Program-made: the position numbers and the translations under genes
From: a virus
Reading direction: 5' to 3' (one strand)
Length of the DNA: 20,002 nt
Virus record (IMG/VR): IMGVR_UViG_3300001097_001146
Location: 3,065 to 23,066 of that record
Shown here: positions 1 through 7,496 of the stretch, in pieces
Layout: the number at the start of each line of letters is the position of its first letter
How positions within the stretch are numbered: position 1 is the stretch's first letter
The notes under the pieces: generated by a model
What the model was told of the DNA's origin: nothing
What the model saw: only the letters and a program-made list of their open reading frames with translations
Database searches by the model: none

Positions 1-1731
1 GGGTATTCTTTCAATCAATACTATACCCTCAAGCGTATCAATCTTTATCTGAACTCAAAATATGAAAGCAGTAGTCTGTACCTGAATCGTGAAAAACTAT
101 TCTTTAACGTCGTAGTACCAGCTTGTGAGGTTGCTACTAAGATGCTTGATGTCGATACTAATGATATTAGACTACTCCCACAGAATCCTAAAAGCTATTT
201 CTCCTCATATCTCCTAGAAAAAGAGCTTAAACAGTGGCTCAAAACATCTAAGATGGCTAATGTACTCAATAAGATAGCCGAAGAGGGTCCAAAGTTCGGC
301 TCTGTTGTCCTTGAGAAGACAAAAGATGGTGCTCAAGTGGTAGACCTTCGCAAGTTAATACTCGACCCGACAGTAGAATCAATCAAGGACTCACGCTTTG
401 TTACCACAATCCACTACATGACCCCCACAGAGCTTCGTAACAGCGGTTGGGACAATACAGACGTTGCAATAGAACGCTTTGGAAATACACTAGGACAGGC
501 TTCTTATGAGGACGACAGCCAAGTGGTAACACAAATGCAGTCCACACCGTATATTAAGATATATAAGCGTTATGGTGAGGTCCCTAAGTACTGGATAGAT
601 GGTGGAAAGAGTGAAGAAATGGTAAAGGCTCTATTCATTGTCGCAGGTGCTGATTCACTTCAGCAAAATGCAGAAGGAAAGCCCATTGGTGAGGCTGGTG
701 TAGTTCTCTTTAAATCTCGATGGTATAAAGACTGGCCGTTTAAGGACTTCCACTACACTAAAATAGTTGGCAGATGGCTTGGATTGGGTATCGTTGAATC
801 TCTTTTTGACATACAGACACGCATCAATGAACTCAAGAACCAACGCCGTATTTCAATGGAAATCAGCTCTTTACACCTGTTTCAAACTAAAGATAAGCAA
901 ATTGTCCGCAATATCCTCACAGACCTTGAGAGTGGCGACCTTATCCTTTCACCTAATGGCATTGAACCTATTGCTAATGAGGAGCGCAATCTTCCAGCAT
1001 TTCAAGAAGAGGAGGCAAGCTATATTCAACAGGCTCAAAGACTATCATTTGCTTATGATGCCGTCTCTGGTGAGGTTTCAGCAGCATCTACAACTGCAAC
1101 AGCTGTTATAAATGCACAACAGCAAGCGTCGTCTACATTTGGATTTAAGCGTGAGAACTACACAAATATGCTTCGCGACTTCTTCAATGATCTTGTTCTC
1201 CCACAGTTGATGAAAGACCTCACCCCTGAACACATCATGCGCTTTATTGGTACTAGTCAAGAACTACAAAAACTTGATGAGGCATCAGCAGAACTTGAAT
1301 CAAATGACTGGATTAAAAAGGAAGTACTATCAGGTCGCAACGTTTCTGCAGAATCAATAGAAACTATCAAGCAACTCCACATCGAAAGCCAGAAGAAACT
1401 TGGAGAAAATAGATTTCTAAAAATTAAAGACAGGTTCTATAGCGACGTAGAGTTTGAGTTTGACTTCAATATCGGAAATGAACAGATAAACCCACAGACA
1501 CTCGCTACTAATACACAGGCACTTATTGCTCAATACAACCCACAGGCTATGCAAGACCCTCGATTCAAGCTGTTGTATTTCAAGTATGCAGAAGCTCTTG
1601 GTGTATCACGAGGAGAAATAGAACTCGCAGACCAACAGGCAAACCAAATAGTGCAATCAAACCCAGAACAGCTAGGATTGCCACCGCCAGCAGGTCAGAC
1701 TAGTCAATTACCAGCAAAACAAACCCAATAA
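1..1731 (+). CDS. Phage portal protein (5'-truncated by window edge)
   Basis: The frame is open from base 1, so the gene begins upstream; the internal ATG at 142 is not the real start. 576 residues are visible. Portal proteins form the dodecameric ring at the capsid vertex through which DNA is packaged and ejected. The visible N-terminal part (FFNVVVPACEVATKMLDV) and the following mixed alpha/beta body resemble portals of podovirus-like phages. A helical stretch around bases 1030-1260 (QAQRLSFAYDAVSGEVSA, then an Ala/Thr/Gln-rich segment) matches the crown/stem part of such proteins. The C-terminus is Gln/Pro-rich, a common feature of portal tails. The position, directly before a scaffold-like gene and the capsid gene, is the classical head-module order and supports the call. 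The exact portal subfamily is not certain. Confidence 0.82.
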   Translation, partial: GYSFNQYYTLKRINLYLNSKYESSSLYLNREKLFFNVVVPACEVATKMLDVDTNDIRLLPQNPKSYFSSYLLEKELKQWLKTSKMANVLNKIAEEGPKFGSVVLEKTKDGAQVVDLRKLILDPTVESIKDSRFVTTIHYMTPTELRNSGWDNTDVAIERFGNTLGQASYEDDSQVVTQMQSTPYIKIYKRYGEVPKYWIDGGKSEEMVKALFIVAGADSLQQNAEGKPIGEAGVVLFKSRWYKDWPFKDFHYTKIVGRWLGLGIVESLFDIQTRINELKNQRRISMEISSLHLFQTKDKQIVRNILTDLESGDLILSPNGIEPIANEERNLPAFQEEEASYIQQAQRLSFAYDAVSGEVSAASTTATAVINAQQQASSTFGFKRENYTNMLRDFFNDLVLPQLMKDLTPEHIMRFIGTSQELQKLDEASAELESNDWIKKEVLSGRNVSAESIETIKQLHIESQKKLGENRFLKIKDRFYSDVEFEFDFNIGNEQINPQTLATNTQALIAQYNPQAMQDPRFKLLYFKYAEALGVSRGEIELADQQANQIVQSNPEQLGLPPPAGQTSQLPAKQTQ

Positions 1732-1732
1732 T

Positions 1733-1975
1733 ATGTACGATGAAATAACAAAAATCTTCTTTGAAGACCCACGCTGGGCTCAGGTGGAGGAACTTATCAT
1801 GGAGTACATCAACCCTTTGATGGATATGACTACAGTAGACACCACACAGCCAGCAGAGGCAGTCAAAGCAGAGATTATTGGTCGAACAATCGCCTACAAT
1901 AAGCTCAAAGAGTTCTGTGAACAGAGTAAATTAGTGGGACAACCTAAAAGAACAATACCAAACGTATTCAAATAA
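1733..1975 (+). CDS. Small conserved-looking phage protein, unknown function
   Basis: 80 residues; not recognised. The start ATG follows the portal stop after one base (TAATATG), suggesting translational re-initiation rather than independent ribosome loading. The protein is acidic in the first half (DEITKIFFEDPRWAQVEELI) and looks helical throughout, with a short basic C-terminus (QPKRTIPNVFK). There is no signal peptide or membrane segment. Its place between portal and scaffold is where many phages carry small head-assembly accessory proteins, so a role in head assembly or in bridging portal and scaffold is possible but only inferred from position. Confidence 0.75.
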   Translation: MYDEITKIFFEDPRWAQVEELIMEYINPLMDMTTVDTTQPAEAVKAEIIGRTIAYNKLKEFCEQSKLVGQPKRTIPNVFK

Positions 1976-1976
1976 T

Positions 1977-2213
1977 ATGAAATCAAACATTACAAAGCCA
2001 TCTATTGAATGCAAATACCCAGTAGGGAACGGCATCACCAAGCCTGTATATCAGAACGGTCCATCAAACCTAATTACTACCAAATCGGCAAGTATGAAGA
2101 ACGAAGGAACTGATATTACTGGTACAGCGAGCGAGGCTAACCTATCTGCGCAATTCAAGAATCCTCGCGTAAAGCAGGAAATCCCGTCAGAGGGACGAAA
2201 TCAGTACCAGTAG
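1977..2213 (+). CDS. Small hypothetical phage protein
   Basis: 78 residues; no family recognised. It starts one base after the stop of the preceding gene (second TAATATG junction). The composition is polar and low in hydrophobic residues (many Asn, Ser, Thr, Lys, Pro, Gly), suggesting a mostly disordered protein. It contains two Cys/Pro/Gly-rich short stretches near the N-terminus (CKYPVGNGITKPVYQNG) and a basic C-terminal part (FKNPRVKQEIPSEGRNQYQ). It could be a small head decoration, maturation or accessory protein; nothing in the sequence decides this. The next gene starts after an 80-base gap. Confidence 0.65.
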   Translation: MKSNITKPSIECKYPVGNGITKPVYQNGPSNLITTKSASMKNEGTDITGTASEANLSAQFKNPRVKQEIPSEGRNQYQ

Positions 2214-2217
2214 CACT

Positions 2218-2307
2218 ATGGGGTCTGTCGCATCCTACACGCAGATTATAACGGGAGCATACCCAGTAAAAATGTCTAACTACAACATCAAGTATGGAAA
2301 ACGATGA
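2218..2307 (+). CDS. Possible 29-aa small ORF in the pre-scaffold gap
   Basis: An ATG at 2218, five bases after the previous stop, opens a 29-codon frame (begins MGSVASYTQIITG, ends KYGKR) that runs into the first 14 bases of the scaffold-like gene in another frame. Overlaps of this size occur elsewhere in this window, so it could be a translated leader that couples the two genes. There is no ribosome binding site, and it is short enough to arise by chance; treat as a candidate only. Confidence 0.2.
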   Translation: MGSVASYTQIITGAYPVKMSNYNIKYGKR

Positions 2308-2752
2308 AACACTAGAATTCGAACTAGAGGAACAAATCGAAGAGGAAGAGGCAGAAGAAACTACCGACTGGAAAGCAGAAGCATTGAAGCAAAAGGCTAT
2401 CAATTCACGTCTACTTAAAAAGAAAACAAATCAAACCATTATCAAAGAAGAAGTGCGTCAAAAACCGTCCGATATTCTGAAAGCCGACGAGTTCAAGTTG
2501 TATCGCCAAGGGTATACTGAGATTGAAATAGACCTCATTATGCACAACGGTGGTATAAAAGCGATAGAAGATGAAAAATCTGTACTCGCACAAGGACTCA
2601 AGATTGCACGAGAGCAACGTTCTGCGGAAGAAGCTGCAGACAAGACCTCAAATGCTTCAGGGCTCTCAGAGATTGAACGAAAATATACTCCTGAACAGAT
2701 GAAGAACATGACAACTAAAGAGTTGGAAGACATCATCGGGTTCTCTAAGTAA
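2294..2752 (+). CDS. Putative capsid scaffolding protein
   Basis: 152 residues. The N-terminal ~25 residues are extremely acidic (EFELEEQIEEEEAEETTD), followed by a Lys/Gln-rich helical region and a C-terminal segment (LSEIERKYTPEQMKNMTTKELEDIIGFSK) that looks like a small helical hairpin. This acidic-helical, coiled-coil-prone composition, the absence of Cys and Trp-rich core, and the location immediately before the major capsid gene fit a scaffolding protein, which shapes the procapsid and then leaves. No sequence family is recognised with confidence; a capsid-assembly accessory protein is the alternative. Confidence 0.6.
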   Translation: MENDETLEFELEEQIEEEEAEETTDWKAEALKQKAINSRLLKKKTNQTIIKEEVRQKPSDILKADEFKLYRQGYTEIEIDLIMHNGGIKAIEDEKSVLAQGLKIAREQRSAEEAADKTSNASGLSEIERKYTPEQMKNMTTKELEDIIGFSK

Positions 2753-2782
2753 CGCACAATTCTATAACACTACGAGTTACTT

Positions 2783-3772
2783 ATGGCTTCTCAAGCCGCA
2801 ACCCTTATAACCCCCTCACAGGTATACTACGACAAGGTATTCTTGGAACGTGCAAAAATTGAACTTCGCCACGACTTCGGCGCACAAGTAAAAAATGTGC
2901 CTATGAACTCTGGAGCAGTTGTTCGTTTTACACGATTCTCTCCTCTTGCCCTCGTTACCAGTGCCCTTTCAGAAGCTACAAATCCTTCTGAGACTGCAAT
3001 GACAGCTACGCAGGTATCCGCTACTCTTCTTGAGTACGGTGCTGTCACAAACGTTTCTTCACTATTCTCAATGACACAAATCGACGAGGGTCTTAAAGAA
3101 CACGTTGAAATTCACGGACAGAATGCAGGTGAGTCTATTGACCGCCTCATTCGTCAGGAACTTGCTTCTGGTGCTACTAATCAGATTGCTTCTGGCGCGA
3201 CACTCGCATCAGACATTATGATGACTGACGTATTTTCAGGTGTAGAAATCCGCAAGGCAGTTCGCACATTGAAAAACAACAAAGCTCAGAAGTTCGAGAA
3301 CGGTATGTACCGTGGTATCATCGGCCCTGATACGGCTTATGACCTTTTCGGTGACTCCGAATGGCTCGACGCACACCGCTACACAACTTCAGACGCTATC
3401 GAGCGTGGAGTTGTTGGTAAGCTCGCAGGAGTTGAATTTGTAGAAACAAACAACCAGCACAAGGATGTTTCAGCAGGACTTTCGGGTTCTCCTGTAACCG
3501 CTACTAGTGCAGGTGTTGTTGCAGTATTCTCAAACTTCATCTTCGGAAAGAACGCATACGGTGTTATCAACCTCGGCTCTATCTCTTCACCTAAAATCTT
3601 TGTGAAGAACCCTGGCGAGAGCGATACATCAAACCCACTCAACATGTTTTCAACTGTTGGATGGAAGATGGTATTTGCTACCAAGACACTTAATTCAGCT
3701 TGGATTATCAATGTCAAAACAGGAGCAACCTCAGGCATCAGTTATGTTGCTGGCGGTGGTGGAAACAGCTAA
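2783..3772 (+). CDS. Major capsid protein, N4-gp56 family type
   Basis: 329 residues. The protein resembles the N4-gp56 family of HK97-fold major capsid proteins: an N-terminal segment ending in a YYDKVFLERAKIEL-type helix, then GAVVRFTRFSPLALVTSALSE with the characteristic R-[FY] strand and proline turn, a Thr/Ala-rich strand region (ATQVSATLLEYGAVTNVS), and a later GIIGPDTAYDLFGD element typical of the P-domain. It forms the icosahedral shell. Codon use is visibly more selective than in neighbouring genes (many CTC, GTT, CGC, TTC codons), as expected for the most abundant virion protein. It starts at ATG 2783 after a 30-base gap with no Shine-Dalgarno sequence, and a rho-independent terminator follows its stop. 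Confidence 0.9.
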   Translation: MASQAATLITPSQVYYDKVFLERAKIELRHDFGAQVKNVPMNSGAVVRFTRFSPLALVTSALSEATNPSETAMTATQVSATLLEYGAVTNVSSLFSMTQIDEGLKEHVEIHGQNAGESIDRLIRQELASGATNQIASGATLASDIMMTDVFSGVEIRKAVRTLKNNKAQKFENGMYRGIIGPDTAYDLFGDSEWLDAHRYTTSDAIERGVVGKLAGVEFVETNNQHKDVSAGLSGSPVTATSAGVVAVFSNFIFGKNAYGVINLGSISSPKIFVKNPGESDTSNPLNMFSTVGWKMVFATKTLNSAWIINVKTGATSGISYVAGGGGNS

Positions 3773-3797
3773 CTAGTCGTTTTCATTTATCCACATC

Positions 3798-3824
3798 AAG
3801 TCCCCTTTACTAGGGGGCTTTTTG
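3798..3824 (+). terminator. Rho-independent terminator after the capsid gene
   Basis: A 9-bp stem is formed by AAGTCCCCT (3798-3806) and AGGGGGCTT (3812-3820), with one G-U pair and a 5-base loop TTACT, followed by a T-rich tract (TTTGTTTG). It lies 26 bases after the capsid stop and before the next ATG. It would end or attenuate the head-module transcript, favouring capsid over the glycan genes. Confidence 0.85.
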
Positions 3825-3838
3825 TTTGTACTATAGAG
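3806..3838 (+). promoter_or_regulatory. Candidate promoter overlapping the terminator
   Basis: TTTACT (3806-3811) and TACTAT (3829-3834) are each 4/6 matches to sigma70 -35 and -10 boxes with exactly 17 bases between them. The -10-like part belongs to a 13-mer (3826-3838) that recurs with 11/13 identity at 11101-11113, at the other end of the glycan block. A new start directly behind a terminator would make sense for a separately controlled unit. This is a weak match in AT-rich DNA and phage RNA polymerases may use other motifs. Confidence 0.35.
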
Positions 3839-3840
3839 AT

Positions 3841-4050
3841 ATGAAACAGATTACACAGATTGTACTACCTGGTGAACTTGAGATAGATATATTATTTGAA
3901 AATGGAAAACTTGCCTACTCCTTCATACATGAGGGAAATAGCTATGGAACATCTGTTAAGGTACCCTCGAAAAAGGTGCAAGACATAGCATCTACCTGTC
4001 TTGTATTATTTACAAACGCATTAGAAACTAAAAAAGAGTTACTAAAATGA
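3841..4050 (+). CDS. Small hypothetical protein, first gene of the glycan block
   Basis: 69 residues from ATG 3841. An upstream in-frame TTG at 3826 exists, but it falls in the T-tract of the terminator, so the ATG is preferred. The sequence (MKQITQIVLPGELEIDILFE, GKLAYSFIHEGNSYGTSVKV) suggests a compact beta-strand-rich protein with a C-terminal helix; no family is recognised. There is no signal peptide or membrane helix. The stop overlaps the next start as ATGA, so the two are translationally coupled. It may be a small virion or regulatory protein rather than part of the sugar pathway. Confidence 0.65.
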   Translation: MKQITQIVLPGELEIDILFENGKLAYSFIHEGNSYGTSVKVPSKKVQDIASTCLVLFTNALETKKELLK

Positions 4051-4334
4051 CCACTGACCAATTCAGAGAAGAACTAAAAGAGCTAGATTCACGCCTTTCA
4101 GTGATTCAAAACCCTAACAGACCACAGCTTTGCAATATAAAGCTCGATGGACTAGATATTTGTCCTATACCTTCTGGTGAAATACGAGAGGAACCTGACG
4201 AAAACTATACAATGCAGATGCCCAATGGTTGGATTATTAAGCATAAGAGCCGAAGAGAAGCATTAGCTCTGGTCAATTCAGTCCTAGAGATGATTAAAAC
4301 AAAAGAGGGACAGGATAACTTTTACGCACGATGA
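4047..4334 (+). CDS. Hypothetical phage protein (95 aa)
   Basis: 95 residues, not recognised. It begins with an amphipathic helix (FREELKELDSRLSVIQN), continues with a probable beta-hairpin region containing two Cys (LCNIKLDGLDICPIPSGE) and a strand pair (YTMQMPNGWIIKHKSRREA), and ends in a helix (ALALVNSVLEMIKTKEG). It overlaps both neighbours by ATGA junctions, so it is expressed with the downstream glycosyltransferase. There are no transmembrane segments. Function unknown; a small partner of the structural or glycan proteins is possible from position only. Confidence 0.65.
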   Translation: MTTDQFREELKELDSRLSVIQNPNRPQLCNIKLDGLDICPIPSGEIREEPDENYTMQMPNGWIIKHKSRREALALVNSVLEMIKTKEGQDNFYAR

Positions 4335-5197
4335 AGTCAAAAAACCCATCAGTACACATAGTTAATTATGAGGCATCGTTTAATAACGGTATCCTCACAA
4401 AGTTCTCAGAAAGAATGAAGGCGCATCTAGGTATGCTCGGTGTACCTGCTACTATTTCAGATAAGCCTGACACTAAAGCTGACATCAATCACCATGTGAA
4501 CTATTTGCCGTATAAGCACAACCCAAAGTATAAAGGGGTAGATACACTCATGGTAACGCACTTCCTAGGCGTACAGAGCAAGCTAGAGGCTCTCAGAGAG
4601 GGTTTGAAGACTGCTCATGGCGTGTGTATGTCATCTCAGATGAAAGACGAACTGGTTAATAGTGGTATGCCAGAAGATACATTGTCTATAATACTTCCTG
4701 CACATGACGTAATTCCTCGCAGACATCAAGTAGTATGTATTTTAACTAATGTATATCCAGACGGTTGTAAGCGTGAGGAAATGTTCACCGCTCTATTCAA
4801 GACATTAGACCCTAACAAGTGGGCGTTTCGTATTATGGGTTCAGGTTGGCATGATATTCTTGTTCCATTGGTTGCAGAGGGTCTACAGGTAGACTATTTT
4901 GCAAACTTTGATAAAGATATTCACAAGCAAATACTCGATTCATCAGACTACTGTCTATATTTTGGACAAGATGAGGGTTCAATGGCTATTCTTGACGCGG
5001 CGCAAGCAGGATTAAAAACTATTTCAACCCCTCAGGGATTTCATTTAGACATAGGGCTTGACTATGAGTTCAACACACAAGAAGAACTTGAAGATATATT
5101 CAGAGGATTAAACCATAACCCTGTCGAGCGATGGGGTTGGGAACCATATGTTAAGGCACACCTTACTTTATGGGAAAAGCTATGCTCAAAGAAGTAG
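4331..5197 (+). CDS. Glycosyltransferase, GT4/GT-B-like
   Basis: 288 residues, shorter than typical GT4 enzymes (about 350-400). The C-terminal half carries the hallmarks of the GT-B nucleotide-sugar binding domain: RIMGSGW (about residue 176), a VDYFANFDKDIHKQILDSSDYCLYFG segment in two pieces matching the 'strand, peel-off helix, phase-of-decline' pattern, and DEGSMAILDAAQAGLKTIST, the equivalent of the family's E-x-x-G-x-x-x-L-E-A-M-A-x-G-x-P motif. The N-terminal acceptor domain is reduced (VHIVNYEASFNNGILTKFS). It presumably transfers a sugar from an NDP donor; donor and acceptor cannot be read from the sequence. It is coupled upstream by ATGA and overlaps the nucleotidyltransferase gene downstream. 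Confidence 0.72.
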   Translation: MKSKNPSVHIVNYEASFNNGILTKFSERMKAHLGMLGVPATISDKPDTKADINHHVNYLPYKHNPKYKGVDTLMVTHFLGVQSKLEALREGLKTAHGVCMSSQMKDELVNSGMPEDTLSIILPAHDVIPRRHQVVCILTNVYPDGCKREEMFTALFKTLDPNKWAFRIMGSGWHDILVPLVAEGLQVDYFANFDKDIHKQILDSSDYCLYFGQDEGSMAILDAAQAGLKTISTPQGFHLDIGLDYEFNTQEELEDIFRGLNHNPVERWGWEPYVKAHLTLWEKLCSKK

Positions 5198-5616
5198 TAA
5201 TAGCAGGGCATTTTAACCCACTTCATATCGGACACATGCGCCTTATTGAGGCTGCTAAAAATCTTGGAGATACACTAACTGTTATTGTTGCAAATGATAA
5301 TCAGGCATCAATGAAACGGGAACCTGTATTCATTACCTGTACAGACAGAATGTATATTATGAGTCGTATTAAAGGGGTAGATACTGTGGTGAAATCAATC
5401 GATAGTACATCTGACATCTCACAGACCCTTAATATGGTACGACCAGACATATTCGCTAGTGGTTGCGATGAGAATCACCCAGATGCGATTGAAGAAAGAA
5501 AGATATGTGAACAATTAGGGATTGAAACGGTTTACAATGTCGGCGGAGATAAGATTAGAAGCTCTAGTGAACTATTAAATAAATATGAAAAAAAAGAAAA
5601 TAAAATTATATGCTAA
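5182..5616 (+). CDS. HIGH-motif nucleotidyltransferase (cytidylyltransferase-like)
   Basis: 144 residues from ATG 5182; an ATG four codons upstream (5170) is also possible, but family members usually begin a few residues before the first strand, as here (MLKEVVIAGHFNPLHIGH). HIGH at residues 15-18 is the nucleotide-binding signature of the cytidylyltransferase-like superfamily (TagD glycerol-3-phosphate cytidylyltransferase, HldE C-domain, PanC/CoaD relatives), and GGDKIRSSSELL near the end stands in the place of the ISSTxIR motif. A central ANDNQASMKREPVF segment contains the Lys/Arg expected to bind triphosphate. It likely couples a phosphorylated sugar, polyol or similar to CMP or AMP. It sits between a glycosyltransferase and a sugar methyltransferase, consistent with donor activation; the substrate is unknown. 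Confidence 0.8.
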   Translation: MLKEVVIAGHFNPLHIGHMRLIEAAKNLGDTLTVIVANDNQASMKREPVFITCTDRMYIMSRIKGVDTVVKSIDSTSDISQTLNMVRPDIFASGCDENHPDAIEERKICEQLGIETVYNVGGDKIRSSSELLNKYEKKENKIIC

Positions 5617-6788
5617 AAACAAACTGTAGACTATGTAAAAGTGAAAACCTTGTGGAGTTTTTAGACCTCGGGCATCACCCTCATAGTGATAACTTCCGAA
5701 AGGATAGGGACTTACCTGAAATTACATACCCATTGACACTCAATCAATGCCAAGAGTGTCAATTCGTGCAACTAGGCTACACGGTATCACCTGATATGCT
5801 TTATGATAACGACTATTTGTATGAATCCTCTATCACACAGACAGCTAATGCTCACTGGGAATCAATGGTGAATGATATTGTAGATAAAACTGGTATTTCA
5901 AAGGGGTTAGTATTCGATATTGGAGGAAATGACGGTACTCTATCATTGAAATTCAAAGAAAAAGGATTCAGCGCTCTAAACATTGAGCCTTGCACACAAA
6001 TAGCGGACATTTCAACATCGCGCGGTGTACAAACAGCTAATGTATTCTTTGATGGAACATTTACCGCAACAGAGAAAGCTGACATTATCGTAGGCACTAA
6101 CGTATTCGCACACATTGACGACTTAGATGGTGTTATGGATGCTGTAAAGAACAATCTAAACGAGAATGGTGTATTCGTGTTTGAGAGCCCTTATTTAGGT
6201 GATTTCATACAAAAGGTAGAATATGACACTGTATACCACCAACACCTCTCATACCTCGCCGTAGCCCCTCTGGTGAGGTTCCTAAAGACTCATGGCATGG
6301 ATATATTTGATATTACATTCTCAGACATACACGGTGGTTGTTTCAGGTGTTTTATTACTCGAAAGGGTGAGCGTGAAATCAATCCTATTGTGCAGGAAAT
6401 ATCTGAAAAAGAGTCATTTACACTCAATGTGTTACATACCTTTGCAAAAAATGTAGAGCAAGACCGATTTGACCTTATTGGTATACTCCAAGACTATAAG
6501 AGAGATGGTAGGACTATTGTCGGTGTATCATCTCCTGCTAAGGGTATGACCCTATTGAACTACACGGGTGCAGGTAAATACCTAGACTTTGTAACAGATA
6601 AAAGTAAACTTAAACAAGGAAGATATACCCCTGGCTCTCATCTCCTTATCAAATCAGATGAAGACGTGCCTGATGGGGCTGTCTGTCTGTTACTTGCGTG
6701 GAACTTTAGTGCTGAGATTATAAAAAACAACCCTAAAATTAAAACGTGGATTATTCCAATCCCACACCCACATATATATGAAGCCTAA
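5610..6788 (+). CDS. Sugar C-methyltransferase, zinc-finger SAM-dependent type
   Basis: 392 residues, the normal length for the three-domain C-methyltransferases of deoxysugar pathways (TylC3, NovU, TcaB9 relatives). The N-terminal zinc-binding domain has CRLC (Cys6, Cys9) and CQEC (Cys47, Cys50). The central Rossmann SAM domain has DIGGNDGTL (from residue 103), acidic Glu126, and NVFAHIDD (164-171). The YDTVYHQHLSYL segment (about 206-215) is the conserved catalytic His/Tyr region, and HGGCFR matches the following family motif. The C-terminal domain has VVGVSSPAKGMTLLN-like features (here TIVGVSSPAKGMTLLNY). The family methylates a carbon of an NDP-4-keto-deoxysugar, giving a branched sugar. 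It overlaps its neighbours by 7 and 11 bases, consistent with one polycistronic unit. Confidence 0.88.
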   Translation: MLKTNCRLCKSENLVEFLDLGHHPHSDNFRKDRDLPEITYPLTLNQCQECQFVQLGYTVSPDMLYDNDYLYESSITQTANAHWESMVNDIVDKTGISKGLVFDIGGNDGTLSLKFKEKGFSALNIEPCTQIADISTSRGVQTANVFFDGTFTATEKADIIVGTNVFAHIDDLDGVMDAVKNNLNENGVFVFESPYLGDFIQKVEYDTVYHQHLSYLAVAPLVRFLKTHGMDIFDITFSDIHGGCFRCFITRKGEREINPIVQEISEKESFTLNVLHTFAKNVEQDRFDLIGILQDYKRDGRTIVGVSSPAKGMTLLNYTGAGKYLDFVTDKSKLKQGRYTPGSHLLIKSDEDVPDGAVCLLLAWNFSAEIIKNNPKIKTWIIPIPHPHIYEA

Positions 6789-7119
6789 CCATAAAGACGA
6801 AAGAGGAACAATAACAGACCTTTTAGTTACCACCGATATGTCTGTAACTGAGATTACCTTTACAGAGGGTGCTATACGAGGAAATCACTATCATAAGGCT
6901 ACTAAACAAATTGACTATGTAGTCAAAGGTAAATTAGTTGTCAAAACAGATGTAGATACAAAACTACTATTTGAGGGAGATTCGATAACACACGAAAGTG
7001 GCACACCTCATGCGTATCAAGCACTCGTTCCTTGTAAGATTATTTCTATATGCTTTGGGGTACGAAAAGGTGACGACTACTCAAAGGATACATTTAATCT
7101 TGAAATACCATTACTATGA
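6778..7119 (+). CDS. Cupin-fold sugar isomerase/epimerase-like protein
   Basis: 113 residues, a single cupin domain. It opens with DERGTITDLL, like the start of RmlC/FdtA-type sugar cupins. Cupin motif 1 is RGNHYHKATKQIDYVVKGKL, with metal-type ligands His37 and His39 and a glycine at 51; motif 2 is GDSITHESGTPHAY with His78. Related proteins act as dTDP-4-keto-6-deoxyglucose 3,4-ketoisomerases (FdtA, QdtA) or 3,5-epimerases, or as accessory cupins in capsule loci. The neighbours (C-methyltransferase and aminotransferase) argue for a 4-keto or 3-keto nucleotide-sugar substrate. The precise reaction cannot be assigned; the usual motif-1 Glu is replaced, so activity is not assured. Confidence 0.75.
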   Translation: MKPNHKDERGTITDLLVTTDMSVTEITFTEGAIRGNHYHKATKQIDYVVKGKLVVKTDVDTKLLFEGDSITHESGTPHAYQALVPCKIISICFGVRKGDDYSKDTFNLEIPLL

Positions 7120-7496
7120 GAATGACAAAAGCACAACTAGACGACCTTGAAGTATCACAGTATTTTATTCCTACCGTAATGAATGATATTGAAATATCAC
7201 CAGATGATAAAATAAAGTATTTTGAGTGGTCACAAGAAGGGAAACATAAGGAGTTAATAGACAACAGTAAAATGGATGGTTTCAATGCGCTTTTTCAAGG
7301 GAAAAGATGGAGAGGAATCAATATGCAAATGTTTGAAGATGGTATCATTGAAGGAACGGTGCCATACTTAACTATATTAGGTAAAGAGAAAGACGATACA
7401 CTTGTTCCTGTTTCAGTAAAGAATTTTATGAAGAAAGAAATGTTCCAAGGAAGAGATGCAGACGTAATCGAGAGAGTTTATAATGAAGTGTTCTAA
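7116..7496 (+). CDS. Unknown protein within the sugar pathway (126 aa)
   Basis: 126 residues, not recognised. It starts in an ATGA junction with the cupin gene (a second ATG two codons later is equally usable) and overlaps the aminotransferase start by 14 bases. Visible traits are an acidic, helical N-terminal half (DIEISPDDKIKYFEWSQEGKH), a central GFNALFQGKRWRGINMQMFEDG segment shaped like a beta-hairpin, and a VPYLTILGKEKDD strand followed by a Lys-rich C-terminal helix. There is no signal peptide, membrane segment or known catalytic motif. Being between an epimerase-type cupin and an aminotransferase, it may be a pathway accessory protein or a partner of the glycosyltransferases; this is inference from position. 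Confidence 0.65.
   Translation: MRMTKAQLDDLEVSQYFIPTVMNDIEISPDDKIKYFEWSQEGKHKELIDNSKMDGFNALFQGKRWRGINMQMFEDGIIEGTVPYLTILGKEKDDTLVPVSVKNFMKKEMFQGRDADVIERVYNEVF

Noticed and set aside
767-1111. 114-codon + strand ORF inside the portal gene
   Set aside because: It is an alternate-frame shadow of a strongly supported portal gene, with no coupling or family features.
3826-3840. TTG start extending the first small gene of the glycan block upstream
   Set aside because: It lies in the T-tract of the terminator; ATG 3841 is a better start and loses only five codons.
4531-5384. 15-bp repeat TAAAGGGGTAGATAC at 4531-4545 and 5370-5384
   Set aside because: Both copies encode KGVDT in unrelated proteins; the flanks do not match, so this is probably coincidence of codon choice.
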